From: JAAXGX01 sp965203565
GTDB lineage: Bacteria; Acidobacteriota; Vicinamibacteria; Vicinamibacterales; UBA8438
Direction of reading: 5' to 3'
Assembly: GCA_965203565.1 (NCBI GenBank)
Contig: OZ241896.1
Location: 434,001 to 498,000 of the forward strand
DNA: 64,000 nucleotides
Under the pieces are notes generated by a model, which saw nothing but the letters and a program-made list of their open reading frames with translations, was not told where the DNA came from and ran no database searches. A program made the position numbers and the translations under genes. This document shows positions 49,677-58,562 of this stretch, in pieces (positions within the stretch are counted from its first letter, which is position 1; every line of letters starts with the position of its first letter).

Positions 49677-51560
49677 TCACGCCACCGGATCGAAGAAGGC
49701 GGCGCCGGTAACGCCGATCACCGGGACGACCAGCGCGCGGTCGAGGTAGTCGTTGCGCATCTCGCACGAGGTCTCGGCGATCAGCGCGCAGCCGTGGCAC
49801 GCCGCGCCGTGGAGCCAGCGGTCCTCCAGGCTCCGGTCCGGTTCGTGCCCGGCGCAGACCGGGTCGCTGGAGCAGAGCGCGGCCGACCGGAGCGCCTGCG
49901 CGAGGTGGTCCTCGACGGCGCGCGCCTCCTGCACCAGTCCGCCGAGCGTGCCTTCCGCGTCGGCGCTCGCCGTGTAGAGCAGCAGGCCGAACCGCTGCGC
50001 CTCGCCGTCCACGTAGATCCGCTCGCGGATCGACGCCGCCGGATAGCCGCACCGCACCGCGAGCGACTGGATCAGCAGGTGCGACAGGGTGTGGAGCAGC
50101 ACGTACGGCCCGCCCGGGAACGGCCGCGGCCGCGCCTGCCGGCTCCGCGGCCGGCGCCGGCCGCTCCAGCGCGCGTGGCCGGCGCCGAGGGCGGCGACCC
50201 GCGCCGCCACCTCGCTCCGCTGCTCCCAGCGGCCGACCGCCCCGGCGTCGAGCTGCAGGAAGATCCCCTCGCCGCGGTTCTCGACGGCCGGGAACCAGGC
50301 GGGGTCGCGCGCCAGGTCGGCGCGCTCGACGTCCGAGGCGTACTCGCCGTCGATGTCCGGCGTCACCGCCTCGAACCGGGTGAACCCGGCGAGCGCCGCC
50401 ACCTCGCACAGCCGGTGCAGCTGGACCACCGCCGCCACGCCGCCGGCGACCGAACCGGCCGTCCGCCGCCACGCGCCGTCCGGCAGCCGCTGCGCGTGGA
50501 AGTCGGAAGCGACCTCGAGGTCGTCGCCGAACCCCTCCGGCGCGGCGAGCAGGGCGTCCAGCTCCACCTGCTTGACCGGCCGTTCGCCGACCCCGCCGGC
50601 GCCGCCGGCCCGGCGGCGTTCCGTCGCCGCGAGGATCGCCGCGTCGTCGAACGGCGTCAGCCGCTCCGCCACCGCCGGCTTCCGCCGGATGAACGCCAGC
50701 GTCTCCGGATCGTCGACTATCCGGAGATCGTCCCAGAGCGCGGCCACCGCCCGATCGACCTCCGAGCCGTCCTCCGGGAGCGAGAGGACGCTCACCACCT
50801 GCGGGAACCAGGCGTTCGACGCGGTCCGGATCAGCAGGCGCGCCGGCAGCTCGCACCGCTCGGCGGCATGCGGGCCGAGCCACGGGCGGGCGCCGCTGCA
50901 GGCGCCCAGCGGCCGGCTTTCGATCTCCTTCGCCTCGTGCATCCCGCGGCGCCTGCCGCACCCGCACCGGACCACCAGGTCGGAGAGGTCGCCGCTCGTG
51001 CCGCGCTCGTCGAGCCAGAGCTGGTTCCGGCACGGGTCGCCGGGGCCGTGCACGAAGCCGTACCAGTCGACGTCGTCGACGTGCCCCTTCGGGCAGGCGC
51101 GCACGAAGCGGGTGGCCACCACCGGCCGGCCGTCGAACCGGCGCCGCTCGTCGAGCGCCGTCCGGGGCGCGAGCCGGCGCGAGCGCGCTCGCGGCCGATC
51201 GGTCCGGTCGTCCTCCCACCGGCCGGGCGCCTCCTGCACGACGAACCACTCCGGGAAGCGCCACGCGCCGATGCCGGCCGTCTGCTCCCGCGGATCGCTC
51301 GACGCGGCGGGCGGCGCGTGCAGGGCGGGCGGCGGGCCGCCGGTCAGCGCCCGGAGCTTGGCGGTCAGCCGCGGCTCGACGATCTCCTCCAGCCGGCCGC
51401 GGTCGGGCCACGTCTCCAGGCCGCCGACGATGGCGGAGTCTTTCGGCAGGTCGATCAACGCCCCCGGGCCGTAGGTGGTGATCACCTGACTGCGGCGCAA
51501 CTGGCCGGGGCTCCGGAAGCCCGGCGCAGCGCGGCCGGCGGACCGGCGGCGCGGCGTCAT
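49677..51560 (-). CDS. drmB: DISARM protein DrmB (DUF1998)
   Basis: The 627-residue protein begins with the DrmB signature LRRSQVITTYGPGALIDLPK and VGGLETW. It has Cys pairs typical of zinc binding (CPKGH; CGCGRRRG; and late CSSDPVCAGH plus HGAACHGCALIAETSCE), and a C-terminal DUF1998 domain (YVLLHTLSHLLIQSLA). DrmB forms the DrmAB core of DISARM, which senses and blocks incoming phage DNA. The ATG at 51560 overlaps the drmA stop by 4 nt; a longer upstream frame is a shadow of drmA. Confidence 0.9.
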   Translation of the reverse strand: MTPRRRSAGRAAPGFRSPGQLRRSQVITTYGPGALIDLPKDSAIVGGLETWPDRGRLEEIVEPRLTAKLRALTGGPPPALHAPPAASSDPREQTAGIGAWRFPEWFVVQEAPGRWEDDRTDRPRARSRRLAPRTALDERRRFDGRPVVATRFVRACPKGHVDDVDWYGFVHGPGDPCRNQLWLDERGTSGDLSDLVVRCGCGRRRGMHEAKEIESRPLGACSGARPWLGPHAAERCELPARLLIRTASNAWFPQVVSVLSLPEDGSEVDRAVAALWDDLRIVDDPETLAFIRRKPAVAERLTPFDDAAILAATERRRAGGAGGVGERPVKQVELDALLAAPEGFGDDLEVASDFHAQRLPDGAWRRTAGSVAGGVAAVVQLHRLCEVAALAGFTRFEAVTPDIDGEYASDVERADLARDPAWFPAVENRGEGIFLQLDAGAVGRWEQRSEVAARVAALGAGHARWSGRRRPRSRQARPRPFPGGPYVLLHTLSHLLIQSLAVRCGYPAASIRERIYVDGEAQRFGLLLYTASADAEGTLGGLVQEARAVEDHLAQALRSAALCSSDPVCAGHEPDRSLEDRWLHGAACHGCALIAETSCEMRNDYLDRALVVPVIGVTGAAFFDPVA

Positions 51561-54500
51561 CCGTACCTGCCGCCCCCGCCGGTCAGGTCCTGCAGGAACA
51601 GGTTCACGTCCGGCTCCACGTCGCGGAGCGACCGGTTGGCGCGGAACTTCCGATGGTCGTCCGACTCGAACTGCGTCTCCAGCATCTCCCGCAGCAGCGG
51701 GCGCGGCAGCTTTTCCTCGTGCCGCTGGTACTGCACGGCCACCCCGGCGTCGCGGCGCCCCTCGACGATCCGGCGCCACGCGCTCAGCAGATCGTCGATG
51801 CGGCGCCGGACGCTCGCCAGCCGCGCCTCGATCTCCGCCGCGTCGAGCGGCTGCGCGCGCACGCGCTCGACGAACGCGTCGAGGAGCCGCGGCTCGAGGG
51901 CGGCCCGCGCGTCGGCGATCCGCTCCACGCCCCGCGCCGGCGTCAGCGCCCGCTCCGCGTGGCGGGCCAGCGTGACGAGCGCGCCGGCCAGCCCGCGGTC
52001 GAGCGCGCGGGCGGCGAACGGCGTGACGCTGCCCGCCTCGACCGACCGGTAGAACGTCTCGTGGTAATGCCGGAACCGCTCGTAGTGCGACCGGTCACGC
52101 GGCTTGTGGACGTTCAGCAGGGTGATCACCAGGCCCGGCCGCGCCGCGTCGCGTCCGACGCGGCTGGTCGCCTGGATGTACTCCGCGTGCGCCTTCGGCT
52201 GGCCGAGCACCACCATCAGCCCGAGCCGCCGGATGTCGAGTCCGACCGAGATCATGTTGGTGGCGATGGCGCAGTCGACGCGGTCCGCCGCGTCGAATCT
52301 GCGTTCGAGCCGCCGCCGAGCCGCCGCCGCCTGATCGGTCGAGACGCGCGAGGTGAGCTCGATCACCTCCGAGAGCGTCCGCCGGTCGCGGAACCGGCCG
52401 GCCGCCTCGCCGGCCCGCCGGCGCGCCCCGTACTCCTTCAGCGTGCTGCCGACCTCCTCCTCGATGATCCGGCGCGCCCCGCCCAGCTCGCGCAGGCTGT
52501 TGAAGTAGGCGAGCACCGTCATGTACGGGTCGGCCGGGTTCTCCGGGTTGCGGCGTCCCCCCGCGTCGCGGTATTCGCGCTCGGCCGCCGCCATCAGCGG
52601 GACCAGCACCCGCCGCATCAGCACCTTCGGGTTCCGGCCCGGAGCGGCGACGCCGAGGTAACGCCGGGCGTGCGTCTCCGCGGCCGGCGCGGTGCGGGCG
52701 AAGAACGCGTCGCGCCGATCCGGTCCGGGCGGCGGGAAGACCCGGGTCTCGGTCCGGGCGAACAGCGCCCGGATCTGGTCCTGCGCGCGGCGCACGGTGG
52801 CGGTCGAGGCGACTATCTTCGGCCGCACCCGGCGCCCGTCCGCCGCGCGCGTGGCCAGCGCCTCGACAGCCGCCTCGTAGAGGCCGGCCATCGTGCCGAG
52901 CGGTCCCGCGATCAGGTGCAGCTCGTCCTGGACGATCAGGTCGGGCGGCGGGAGCGGCGCGGCGAGCGGCGTCCCCCGTCCCGGCTCCGCGGCGCCGTAG
53001 AACCCGTCGCCGTCGCCGCGGTCGGCGCCGCCGAGCAGCGTCCCGGACGGGCCGACCCACGGGAGCGACGCGAACTTGTCCACGGTCGCAATCAGGAAGG
53101 CGGGCAGGCGGCGGTACAGCGCCTCGTCCACCGCCACCACCGGGAGCGGCCGGTCGGCGGAGAAGTCGCACGCGAAGTCGGCGCAGACGATCCGGAGGGC
53201 GCGGGGGCGGTCGGCGTCCGGCTCCAGCGCGAACGACTCCGGCCGGAAGCGCGCGCCGCACCACGGGCAGTTCTCCAGCGGGATCGGCGACGGCCGGTGG
53301 CCCGGATCGCTCTTGAACCGGGTCACCTTGCTCCGGGCCGAGTCGGACCGTCCGTCGCCCTTGCGCCCGAGCAGGTTCGGCGTGGCCGCCTTGCCGACCC
53401 ACAGGCCGATCTCGAACGGCCACGCGCCGTACCGCTCCGGCGCCTGCTCGCGCTCCAGCTCCAGCGCGCAGACCAGCCCCGCCGCCCGGCCGAGCTGATC
53501 GAGGGTGAGGAGGCGCAGCGTGTAGCGCATGACGACGCTGACGCCGGCGCCCGCCCGTCCGCCGTCGCCCGGACGCCGCAGCCGCCGCAGCACCATCGTG
53601 AACGCCGCCAGCCCGAGGTACGCCTCGGTCTTGCCGCCGCCGGTGGGAAAGAAGAGCAGGTCGACGATCGTCCGGTCGGGCGCGTGCGGATCGGCGATGC
53701 CGGGCAGGTTCAGCAGGAGGAAGGCGAGCTGGAAGGCGCGCCAGCGCGGCGCGGCGCCGACGAACCGCCGCCGCAGCGCCCGCGCCACCGCCCGGTTCGC
53801 CATGCGGAACGCGTCGCGCGCAGCCTCGTCCCCGGCCAGCGCCGCGACCCCGCGCTCTATCCGGTCCGCGGCCGCCGCCGCCGCGCGCAGCAGCTCGTCC
53901 GCGGCCGCGCGCCGCCGCCCGGCGAGGCCGGCCGCCGCCGACCGGCGCTCCGCGATCCAGGCGCGGTACGCCGCCGCGAGCGGCCCGAGCGCCGCCTCGA
54001 CCTCGGCGGGGCCGGCCAGCCCGCCGAGCGCCTCCATCGACAGCTCCACCCCCGGCGGGTCGAACGTGTCGGTCTTCTCCACCTCGGCCACCGGCATCCA
54101 GGCGGTCCGCACCAGATGGCAGACGCCGCCGGTCAGTTCCCAGTCGGCCGAGACGCCGTGTCCGGCGGCGTACTCCGGCGTGTCGGCGTAATGCAGGTCC
54201 GCCACCCGATCGTCCCAGTCGTCCCCGCCGCCGCCGCGCGCCCCGCGCAGGTCGGGACGCGGGAGGAACGGCCGGTCGCTCCGCACCTCGACGCCGGCCT
54301 GGAACGCACAGGCCGGCTCGGGATCGTCGCCGTCGGGCGGCGGCTCGCGGCGGTTCACCAGGAAGACCGAGACGGCGCGGGCGCCCGGCGGCATCCCCGC
54401 GCCGGCCCCGGACGCGTCGAACGCGCGGGCGACCACCTGCAGCTGGAGGCCGCCGGAGCCGGGCACGTCGCGGATCGACTCCTCTCCGCCGCCGCCGAGC

Positions 54501-54949
54501 GGCGCCTCCACCTCCACCCTGCGCGGCGTCCGGCGCCAGACCCGCTCCGTCCTGCCGTCCGCGGCCTCCGCCGTCTCCTGCGCGTAGTCGCCCCACCGGG
54601 CGGTCGCCGCCAGCCGCTCCGCTTCGGCGGGAACCAGGAAGCTCAGCCCGATAGACGACGGGAACCAGCCCCGCTTCGCCGCCTTCCGCTCTTCGCTCGA
54701 CTCTTCGAGGAGGCCGGTCTGCTCGGGGACCTCGGCGCCGAAGTCGTCGTCCTCGTCGGCGTCCGCGCGCCGCTCCGGCGGCAGGCCGGAGGGAACGAGG
54801 AAACCGGTGAGGTACCAGTTCGACGGCCGCTCCCGCGCCGGCAGCCGCTCGGCCGCGAGCGGGTCGTCCGGGCCGGGGCCGACGAGGTCCAGGGCGAGCG
54901 CCTCGACGAGCCGGTCGCGGACAGCGGCGGAAGCAGCGGCCGGGGGCAT
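51557..54949 (-). CDS. drmA: DISARM helicase DrmA
   Basis: The 1130-residue protein opens with RLVEALALDLVGPGP and RPSNWYLTGFLVPSG, the distinctive DrmA N-terminus. A superfamily 2 helicase core follows: Walker A FPTGGGKTEA (434-443), a DELH box in LIVQDELHLI (671-680), and a late QATSRVGRD motif VI. CPWCGARF near 561 and CADFACDF near 589 may bind zinc. It would act with DrmB as the DISARM core that loads on phage DNA. No drmC (PLD nuclease) or DISARM methyltransferase gene is seen nearby. Confidence 0.92.
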   Translation of the reverse strand: MPPAAASAAVRDRLVEALALDLVGPGPDDPLAAERLPARERPSNWYLTGFLVPSGLPPERRADADEDDDFGAEVPEQTGLLEESSEERKAAKRGWFPSSIGLSFLVPAEAERLAATARWGDYAQETAEAADGRTERVWRRTPRRVEVEAPLGGGGEESIRDVPGSGGLQLQVVARAFDASGAGAGMPPGARAVSVFLVNRREPPPDGDDPEPACAFQAGVEVRSDRPFLPRPDLRGARGGGGDDWDDRVADLHYADTPEYAAGHGVSADWELTGGVCHLVRTAWMPVAEVEKTDTFDPPGVELSMEALGGLAGPAEVEAALGPLAAAYRAWIAERRSAAAGLAGRRRAAADELLRAAAAAADRIERGVAALAGDEAARDAFRMANRAVARALRRRFVGAAPRWRAFQLAFLLLNLPGIADPHAPDRTIVDLLFFPTGGGKTEAYLGLAAFTMVLRRLRRPGDGGRAGAGVSVVMRYTLRLLTLDQLGRAAGLVCALELEREQAPERYGAWPFEIGLWVGKAATPNLLGRKGDGRSDSARSKVTRFKSDPGHRPSPIPLENCPWCGARFRPESFALEPDADRPRALRIVCADFACDFSADRPLPVVAVDEALYRRLPAFLIATVDKFASLPWVGPSGTLLGGADRGDGDGFYGAAEPGRGTPLAAPLPPPDLIVQDELHLIAGPLGTMAGLYEAAVEALATRAADGRRVRPKIVASTATVRRAQDQIRALFARTETRVFPPPGPDRRDAFFARTAPAAETHARRYLGVAAPGRNPKVLMRRVLVPLMAAAEREYRDAGGRRNPENPADPYMTVLAYFNSLRELGGARRIIEEEVGSTLKEYGARRRAGEAAGRFRDRRTLSEVIELTSRVSTDQAAAARRRLERRFDAADRVDCAIATNMISVGLDIRRLGLMVVLGQPKAHAEYIQATSRVGRDAARPGLVITLLNVHKPRDRSHYERFRHYHETFYRSVEAGSVTPFAARALDRGLAGALVTLARHAERALTPARGVERIADARAALEPRLLDAFVERVRAQPLDAAEIEARLASVRRRIDDLLSAWRRIVEGRRDAGVAVQYQRHEEKLPRPLLREMLETQFESDDHRKFRANRSLRDVEPDVNLFLQDLTGGGGRYG

Positions 54950-55031
54950 TGCGGTTGCAGGTTATCGCGGCGGTCCGCGTCGGGGCAACGTCGGGCGGCG
55001 ACCCGATAGAATCAGCCGGAGAGGCGGTTCG

Positions 55032-55127
55032 ATGGCGCAGCGCTGGAACGACTGGCTCGCCCAGCAGCCCGTGGTGGAACCCCGCGTCGCACCGAGAGCG
55101 GCGAGGCGCCCGGCTGACAAGGCGTGA
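55032..55127 (+). other. Short open frame, possible remnant of a HEPN-like protein start
   Basis: In the 360-bp gap after drmA, a 31-codon frame begins MAQRWNDWLAQQ, which recalls the W..WL.QAE start of small HEPN-domain proteins, but the similarity stops after about 12 residues. It ends where the dispersed repeat begins. I do not claim it is a gene. Confidence 0.2.
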
Positions 55128-55223
55128 GGAGGGCGCATATTGGGCATACGCAACCGACGAACAACGCCGTCAGGCGGGATGCATCGCCGCTCGAATGCAG
55201 CGGGGACTTTCACCACGGGCTGC
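55126..55223. repeat. Dispersed ~97-bp repeat, copy 2
   Basis: This is the second copy of the element at 44742-44840, in the same orientation. It lies between two small gene remnants. No terminal inverted repeats or reading frame shared by both copies is convincing. Confidence 0.75.
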
Positions 55224-55228
55224 CAGGC

Positions 55229-55312
55229 ATGCGGAAGCTGCACGGCGAGGGGGGCCGCTTCGCCCGGACGCTCGCGCGCGAAGCGGTGTGGCTGATCGAC
55301 CGCCGCCGATGA
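55229..55312 (+). pseudogene. Possible C-terminal fragment of a nucleotidyltransferase
   Basis: The 27-codon frame ends EGGRFARTLAREAVWLIDRR, resembling the last helix of MNT-type nucleotidyltransferases, which often pair with HEPN proteins. Its stop overlaps the next ATG (ATGA). It is too short to prove. Confidence 0.25.
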
Positions 55313-56760
55313 CGGTCCTGCTGACCGGGGCGACGGGCTACGTCGGCGGGCGGCTGCTCGGCGTCCTCGAACGCGGCGGCCGGCGCGTGCGCTGCCTGGC
55401 GCGGCGTCCGGGCGACCTCGCGGCGCGGGCGGCGCCGTCGACCGAGGTCGTGCGGGGCGACGTGCTCGACCGGGCGTCGCTGGACGCCGCCCTGCGGGGC
55501 GTGGACGCGGCGTACTACCTCGTCCACGCGATGGGGTCGGCCGGCGGCGACTTCGAGGCGGAGGAGCAGGCCGGCGCCCGGAACTTCGCGGAGGCGGCGC
55601 AGGCGGCCGGCGTCGGGCGGATCGTCTATCTTGGCGGACTGGCGGCCGGCGGCGCCGACCTGTCGGCGCACCTGCGCAGCCGGCGGCGGGTGGGCGACGT
55701 CCTCCGGCGGGCCGGCGTCCCGGTCGTCGAGTTTCGCGCATCGATCGTCATCGGCTCCGGCAGCCTGTCGTTCGAGCTGGTGCGCGCGCTGACCGAACGG
55801 CTGCCGGTGATGATTACGCCGCGGTGGGTCGCCGCGCGCGCCCAGCCGATAGCCGTCGACGACCTGCTCCGCTATCTGCGGGCCGCGCTCGACCTCCCGC
55901 TCGACGACCACCGGATCTTCGACGTCGGCGGCGCCGACGTCGTCTCGTACGGCGGCCTGATGCGGGAGTACGCCCGGCAGCGCGGCCTGCGGCGGCTGCT
56001 GATCTCCGTGCCGGCGCTGACCCCCCGCCTGTCGAGCCTGTGGCTCGGCCTGGTGACCCCGGTCTACGCCCGCATCGGCCGGAAGCTGATCGAGAGCCTG
56101 CGCCACGACAGCATCGTCCGCGACCTGTCCGCCCTGACGGCGTTCGACTTCCGCCCGATGGGAACGCGCGCGGCGGTCGCGGCGGCGCTGCGGAACGAGG
56201 ACCGGGCGTTCGCCGAGACCCGCTGGTCCGACGCGCGGTCGTCGTCCGGGCCGGAACGGACCTGGGGCGGCGTCCGGTTCGGGACGCGGCTCGTGGACAG
56301 CCGGACGGTCCGGGTGGCGGCGTCCCCGCCGGCCGCGTTCGCCCCGATCCGCCGGATCGGCGGCGCGGCCGGCTGGTATTACGGCAACGTCCTCTGGCGG
56401 GTCCGGGGCCTGCTGGACCTGCTCGCCGGCGGCGTCGGCGTCCGCCGGGGCCGGCGCGACCCCGAGCGCCTCGCCGCCGGCGACACCGTGGACTGGTGGC
56501 GGGTGGAGCGCTGCGAACCGGACCGCCGCCTGCGGCTGGCGGCCGAGATGAAGGTCCCGGGCCGCGCCTGGCTGGAGTTCGAGGTGACCGAAGACGCCGG
56601 CGGGTCGATCATCCGCCAGACCGCCGAGTTCGACCCGGCGGGGGTGGCGGGACTCCTCTACTGGTACGCCCTCTGGCCGGCCCACACCCTGATGTTCGGC
56701 GGCATGCTCCGGGAGATCGCGCGGCGGGCGGGCGCGCCGGAGCCGCCGGACGGGTCGTAG
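55309..56760 (+). CDS. NAD(P)-binding (atypical SDR) protein with C-terminal DUF2867
   Basis: The 483-residue protein starts with a Rossmann nucleotide site, TGATGYVGGR (6-15), then GDVLDRASLDAALRGVDAAY and YLVHAMGS, placing it in the NmrA/NAD(P)H-binding atypical SDR group. From about residue 330 (FGTRLVDSRTVRV) to the end (FGGMLREIARR) it matches DUF2867, a SRPBCC-like ligand-binding domain. This two-domain form is common in high-GC bacteria; the substrate is unknown. The ATG overlaps the upstream fragment's stop. Downstream, 150 bp (56761-56910) holds nothing I recognise apart from a ribosome site. Confidence 0.9.
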   Translation: MTVLLTGATGYVGGRLLGVLERGGRRVRCLARRPGDLAARAAPSTEVVRGDVLDRASLDAALRGVDAAYYLVHAMGSAGGDFEAEEQAGARNFAEAAQAAGVGRIVYLGGLAAGGADLSAHLRSRRRVGDVLRRAGVPVVEFRASIVIGSGSLSFELVRALTERLPVMITPRWVAARAQPIAVDDLLRYLRAALDLPLDDHRIFDVGGADVVSYGGLMREYARQRGLRRLLISVPALTPRLSSLWLGLVTPVYARIGRKLIESLRHDSIVRDLSALTAFDFRPMGTRAAVAAALRNEDRAFAETRWSDARSSSGPERTWGGVRFGTRLVDSRTVRVAASPPAAFAPIRRIGGAAGWYYGNVLWRVRGLLDLLAGGVGVRRGRRDPERLAAGDTVDWWRVERCEPDRRLRLAAEMKVPGRAWLEFEVTEDAGGSIIRQTAEFDPAGVAGLLYWYALWPAHTLMFGGMLREIARRAGAPEPPDGS

Positions 56761-56910
56761 TCGCCGCCCTGGCGGGGCGTTGCCGCCGCTTGCTGTTCGA
56801 GTGCGAACTGAAGGACCATGGCGGCGACGACCTCCGGAAACGGGGGCTGAGAGTGGAAGCGCTGGACAGCGACGGCGTGGCGCTGGCGCTTGAGTTGAGG
56901 AGGTGTGACG

Positions 56911-57774
56911 ATGGCCGACATCCGGCCGGTTCGGACTGAAGACGACTACGAGGCCGCGCTCGCCCGGATCGACGCTCTCATGGGCGCGGAACCAGGAACG
57001 CCGGACGGCCGGGAGCTCGACGTGCTGGTCGACCTGGTCGAGTTCTACGAGAGCAGGCACGAACCGATGGGGCATTCCGACTCGGCGTCCGTCATCGAGT
57101 TCCGGATGGAGCGCCTCCAATCGAACTTGCTGATCGACGAGCTCCGGCGTTTGGCGCCGGAGCTCGTGATCGCGGGCGGATCGTTCGCCCACTGGCTTCC
57201 GCATCCTCGCGACGTTCCGCCGACCGCTCGCGAGCGGCTCCTGATGGAGGCCCGGCGGAACGCAACCGGAAAGTGCCTGACGGAGCTCGTCGCGAGCATC
57301 GGTCTTCCTGCCGTTGAACCGGCGCGCCGGGCGTCCGGAGCTCGCGAGTGGCCGGCAGGGTACGCCGGCAGCGTGAGTCACAAGGACGCGACCGTCGTCG
57401 CCGCCATCACGCCTGCCGCTCGGATGAGGTCGATTGGCATCGACGTCGAACGCCTGAACGCAAAGTACGTCTCGAAGCTCCACGGACTGGACGCGGTCGA
57501 GCAGCCGTGGTCGTCAACGCCGGAAGCCGAGGGACGAGTGGTTCTTCTGTCCGTCAAGGAAGCCGCGTACAAGGCCCTGCACCCGGTTCTCGGACTTCCA
57601 CTCGGTTTTGCAGACGTCGCCGTGTCGTGGGTCTCGCTCGACGCCGTACGCTGCCGCGGCGTCGCCCGTGCGCGCGGCGTCACGCTCGACGTGCGCTGTT
57701 CCAGGGCCGTTCCGCCGTGGATGGCATCGGTCGCCCTGCGGCCGGACGACGCACGATCTCGCCCCATCCCGTGA
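56911..57774 (+). CDS. 4'-phosphopantetheinyl transferase with HigA-antitoxin-like N-terminus
   Basis: Residues 1-67 (IRPVRTEDDYEAALARIDAL, then GTPDGRELDVLVDLVEFYE and ASVIEFRMER) match the start of HigA-type antitoxins, but the helix-turn-helix that should follow is absent. From about residue 70 the sequence becomes an EntD/Sfp-like phosphopantetheinyl transferase: SVSHKDATVVAA (154-165), GIDVERL (176-182; Asp178 and Glu180 metal site) and LSVKEAAYKALHPVLG (Glu217, Lys221). It would transfer phosphopantetheine from CoA to a carrier protein. A strong ribosome site, GAGGAGGT at 56897-56904, sits 6 nt before the ATG, as expected for the original antitoxin gene. The chimera is continuous in one frame. 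Confidence 0.82.
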   Translation: MADIRPVRTEDDYEAALARIDALMGAEPGTPDGRELDVLVDLVEFYESRHEPMGHSDSASVIEFRMERLQSNLLIDELRRLAPELVIAGGSFAHWLPHPRDVPPTARERLLMEARRNATGKCLTELVASIGLPAVEPARRASGAREWPAGYAGSVSHKDATVVAAITPAARMRSIGIDVERLNAKYVSKLHGLDAVEQPWSSTPEAEGRVVLLSVKEAAYKALHPVLGLPLGFADVAVSWVSLDAVRCRGVARARGVTLDVRCSRAVPPWMASVALRPDDARSRPIP

Positions 57775-57801
57775 GCGATCTGGCGGCCGGACCATAATAG
57801 T

Positions 57802-57830
57802 TTGACCATCGGACGTCCTCGTGATAGGGT
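57802..57830 (+). promoter_or_regulatory. Candidate promoter of the XRE/ImmA/protease operon
   Basis: TTGACC (57802-57807) and TAGGGT (57825-57830) are 17 bp apart, directly before a perfect palindrome and about 25 bp before the chosen first start codon. The -10 match is weak. Confidence 0.4.
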
Positions 57831-57845
57831 GTTCGATTATCGAAC
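57831..57845. promoter_or_regulatory. Palindromic operator, likely site for the operon's XRE regulator
   Basis: GTTCGATTATCGAAC is a perfect inverted repeat of 7 bp about one central base, placed between the candidate promoter and the first gene. The operon encodes an XRE-type repressor (58221-58562), so autorepression is the likeliest role. Confidence 0.6.
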
Positions 57846-57855
57846 GGACACCCGG

Positions 57856-58224
57856 ATGCTGCTGCCCAAAATCGAGTCCGGACTCGCGCCCAGCCCGCCG
57901 GCGCGCGACCTGGACGCGCGCCGGCTGCTGGAAGCGGACCTCCGCGCATGGTGGGAGGAGGAACAGGCGGACTGGGACGATCAGGTCTCCGGCGGCGATG
58001 CGGCGGCGGCGGACCTGTGGGAGTCCATGCCTGTCGTCGATTCCAAGACCGTCGCCCGGATGGCGCCGATCTTTGAGAAGCACGAGGGCCGCCCTTTCGA
58101 CGTCCGGCGCATTCGCCCGGGCGGGTACGCCAGCATCGACGACGCGATCGAGCATCTCGTCCACGAAACAACGCCGGGTTCTTCCGGGCCGGCGGAACAC
58201 GTTCCACGGAAGGTCGATTCATGA
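57856..58224 (+). CDS. Hypothetical acidic protein, first gene of the protease operon
   Basis: This 122-residue protein (MLLPKIESGLAPSPPARDLD, later RAWWEEEQADWDD) has no family I recognise. It is acidic and Trp-rich near residue 35, with a C-terminal half predicted as mixed helix and strand (VVDSKTVARMAPIFEKHEG). I chose the ATG at 57856 because a frame from 57802 would start on the -35 box and span the operator. Its stop overlaps the XRE start by 4 nt, so it belongs to the operon. Confidence 0.6.
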   Translation: MLLPKIESGLAPSPPARDLDARRLLEADLRAWWEEEQADWDDQVSGGDAAAADLWESMPVVDSKTVARMAPIFEKHEGRPFDVRRIRPGGYASIDDAIEHLVHETTPGSSGPAEHVPRKVDS

Positions 58225-58562
58225 GCGATCAGGAAACGACGCAGAACGTCCTCGGCAAACGGCTCAAGGAGGAGCGCGAGTACCGCGGATTCTCCCAGGA
58301 GGAGGTCGCCGGCCATCTCGGCGTGCCGCGGTCGGCGATCTCGCTCATCGAAAGCGGGTCCCGGCGCGTCAGCGCCGAAGAACTCGGCCGACTGGCCAAG
58401 CTGTACCAGACCACGATGGAGAGCCTCGCCGGTCACGGTCAGGAAGCGTCCCAGCCGGAGTCGGTCCGCCTGCTGGCGCGCGCCGCCACCGAGCTCTCGG
58501 CTACGGATCGTGACGAGGTGCTGCGTTTCGCGCAGTTCCTGCGGTCGAGGAAAACGCAATGA
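58221..58562 (+). CDS. XRE-family helix-turn-helix regulator
   Basis: The 113-residue protein has a Cro/CI helix-turn-helix at about residues 11-66: LGKRLKEEREYRGFSQEEVA, then GVPRSAISLIESGSRRVSAE and ELGRLAKLY. The C-terminal ~40 residues end in a helix (DRDEVLRFAQFLRSRK). XRE regulators next to ImmA/IrrE peptidases are usually repressors cleaved or released by the peptidase. It overlaps the genes before and after by 4 nt, and probably binds the palindrome at 57831. Confidence 0.9.
   Translation: MSDQETTQNVLGKRLKEEREYRGFSQEEVAGHLGVPRSAISLIESGSRRVSAEELGRLAKLYQTTMESLAGHGQEASQPESVRLLARAATELSATDRDEVLRFAQFLRSRKTQ

Noticed and set aside
51561..51779. N-terminal extension of drmB to 51779
   Set aside because: It is an Arg/Gly-rich shadow of drmA; DrmB homology starts at the overlapping ATG at 51560.
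49677..54949. Calling this a complete DISARM system
   Set aside because: Only drmA and drmB are seen; no PLD nuclease or methyltransferase gene is in the window.
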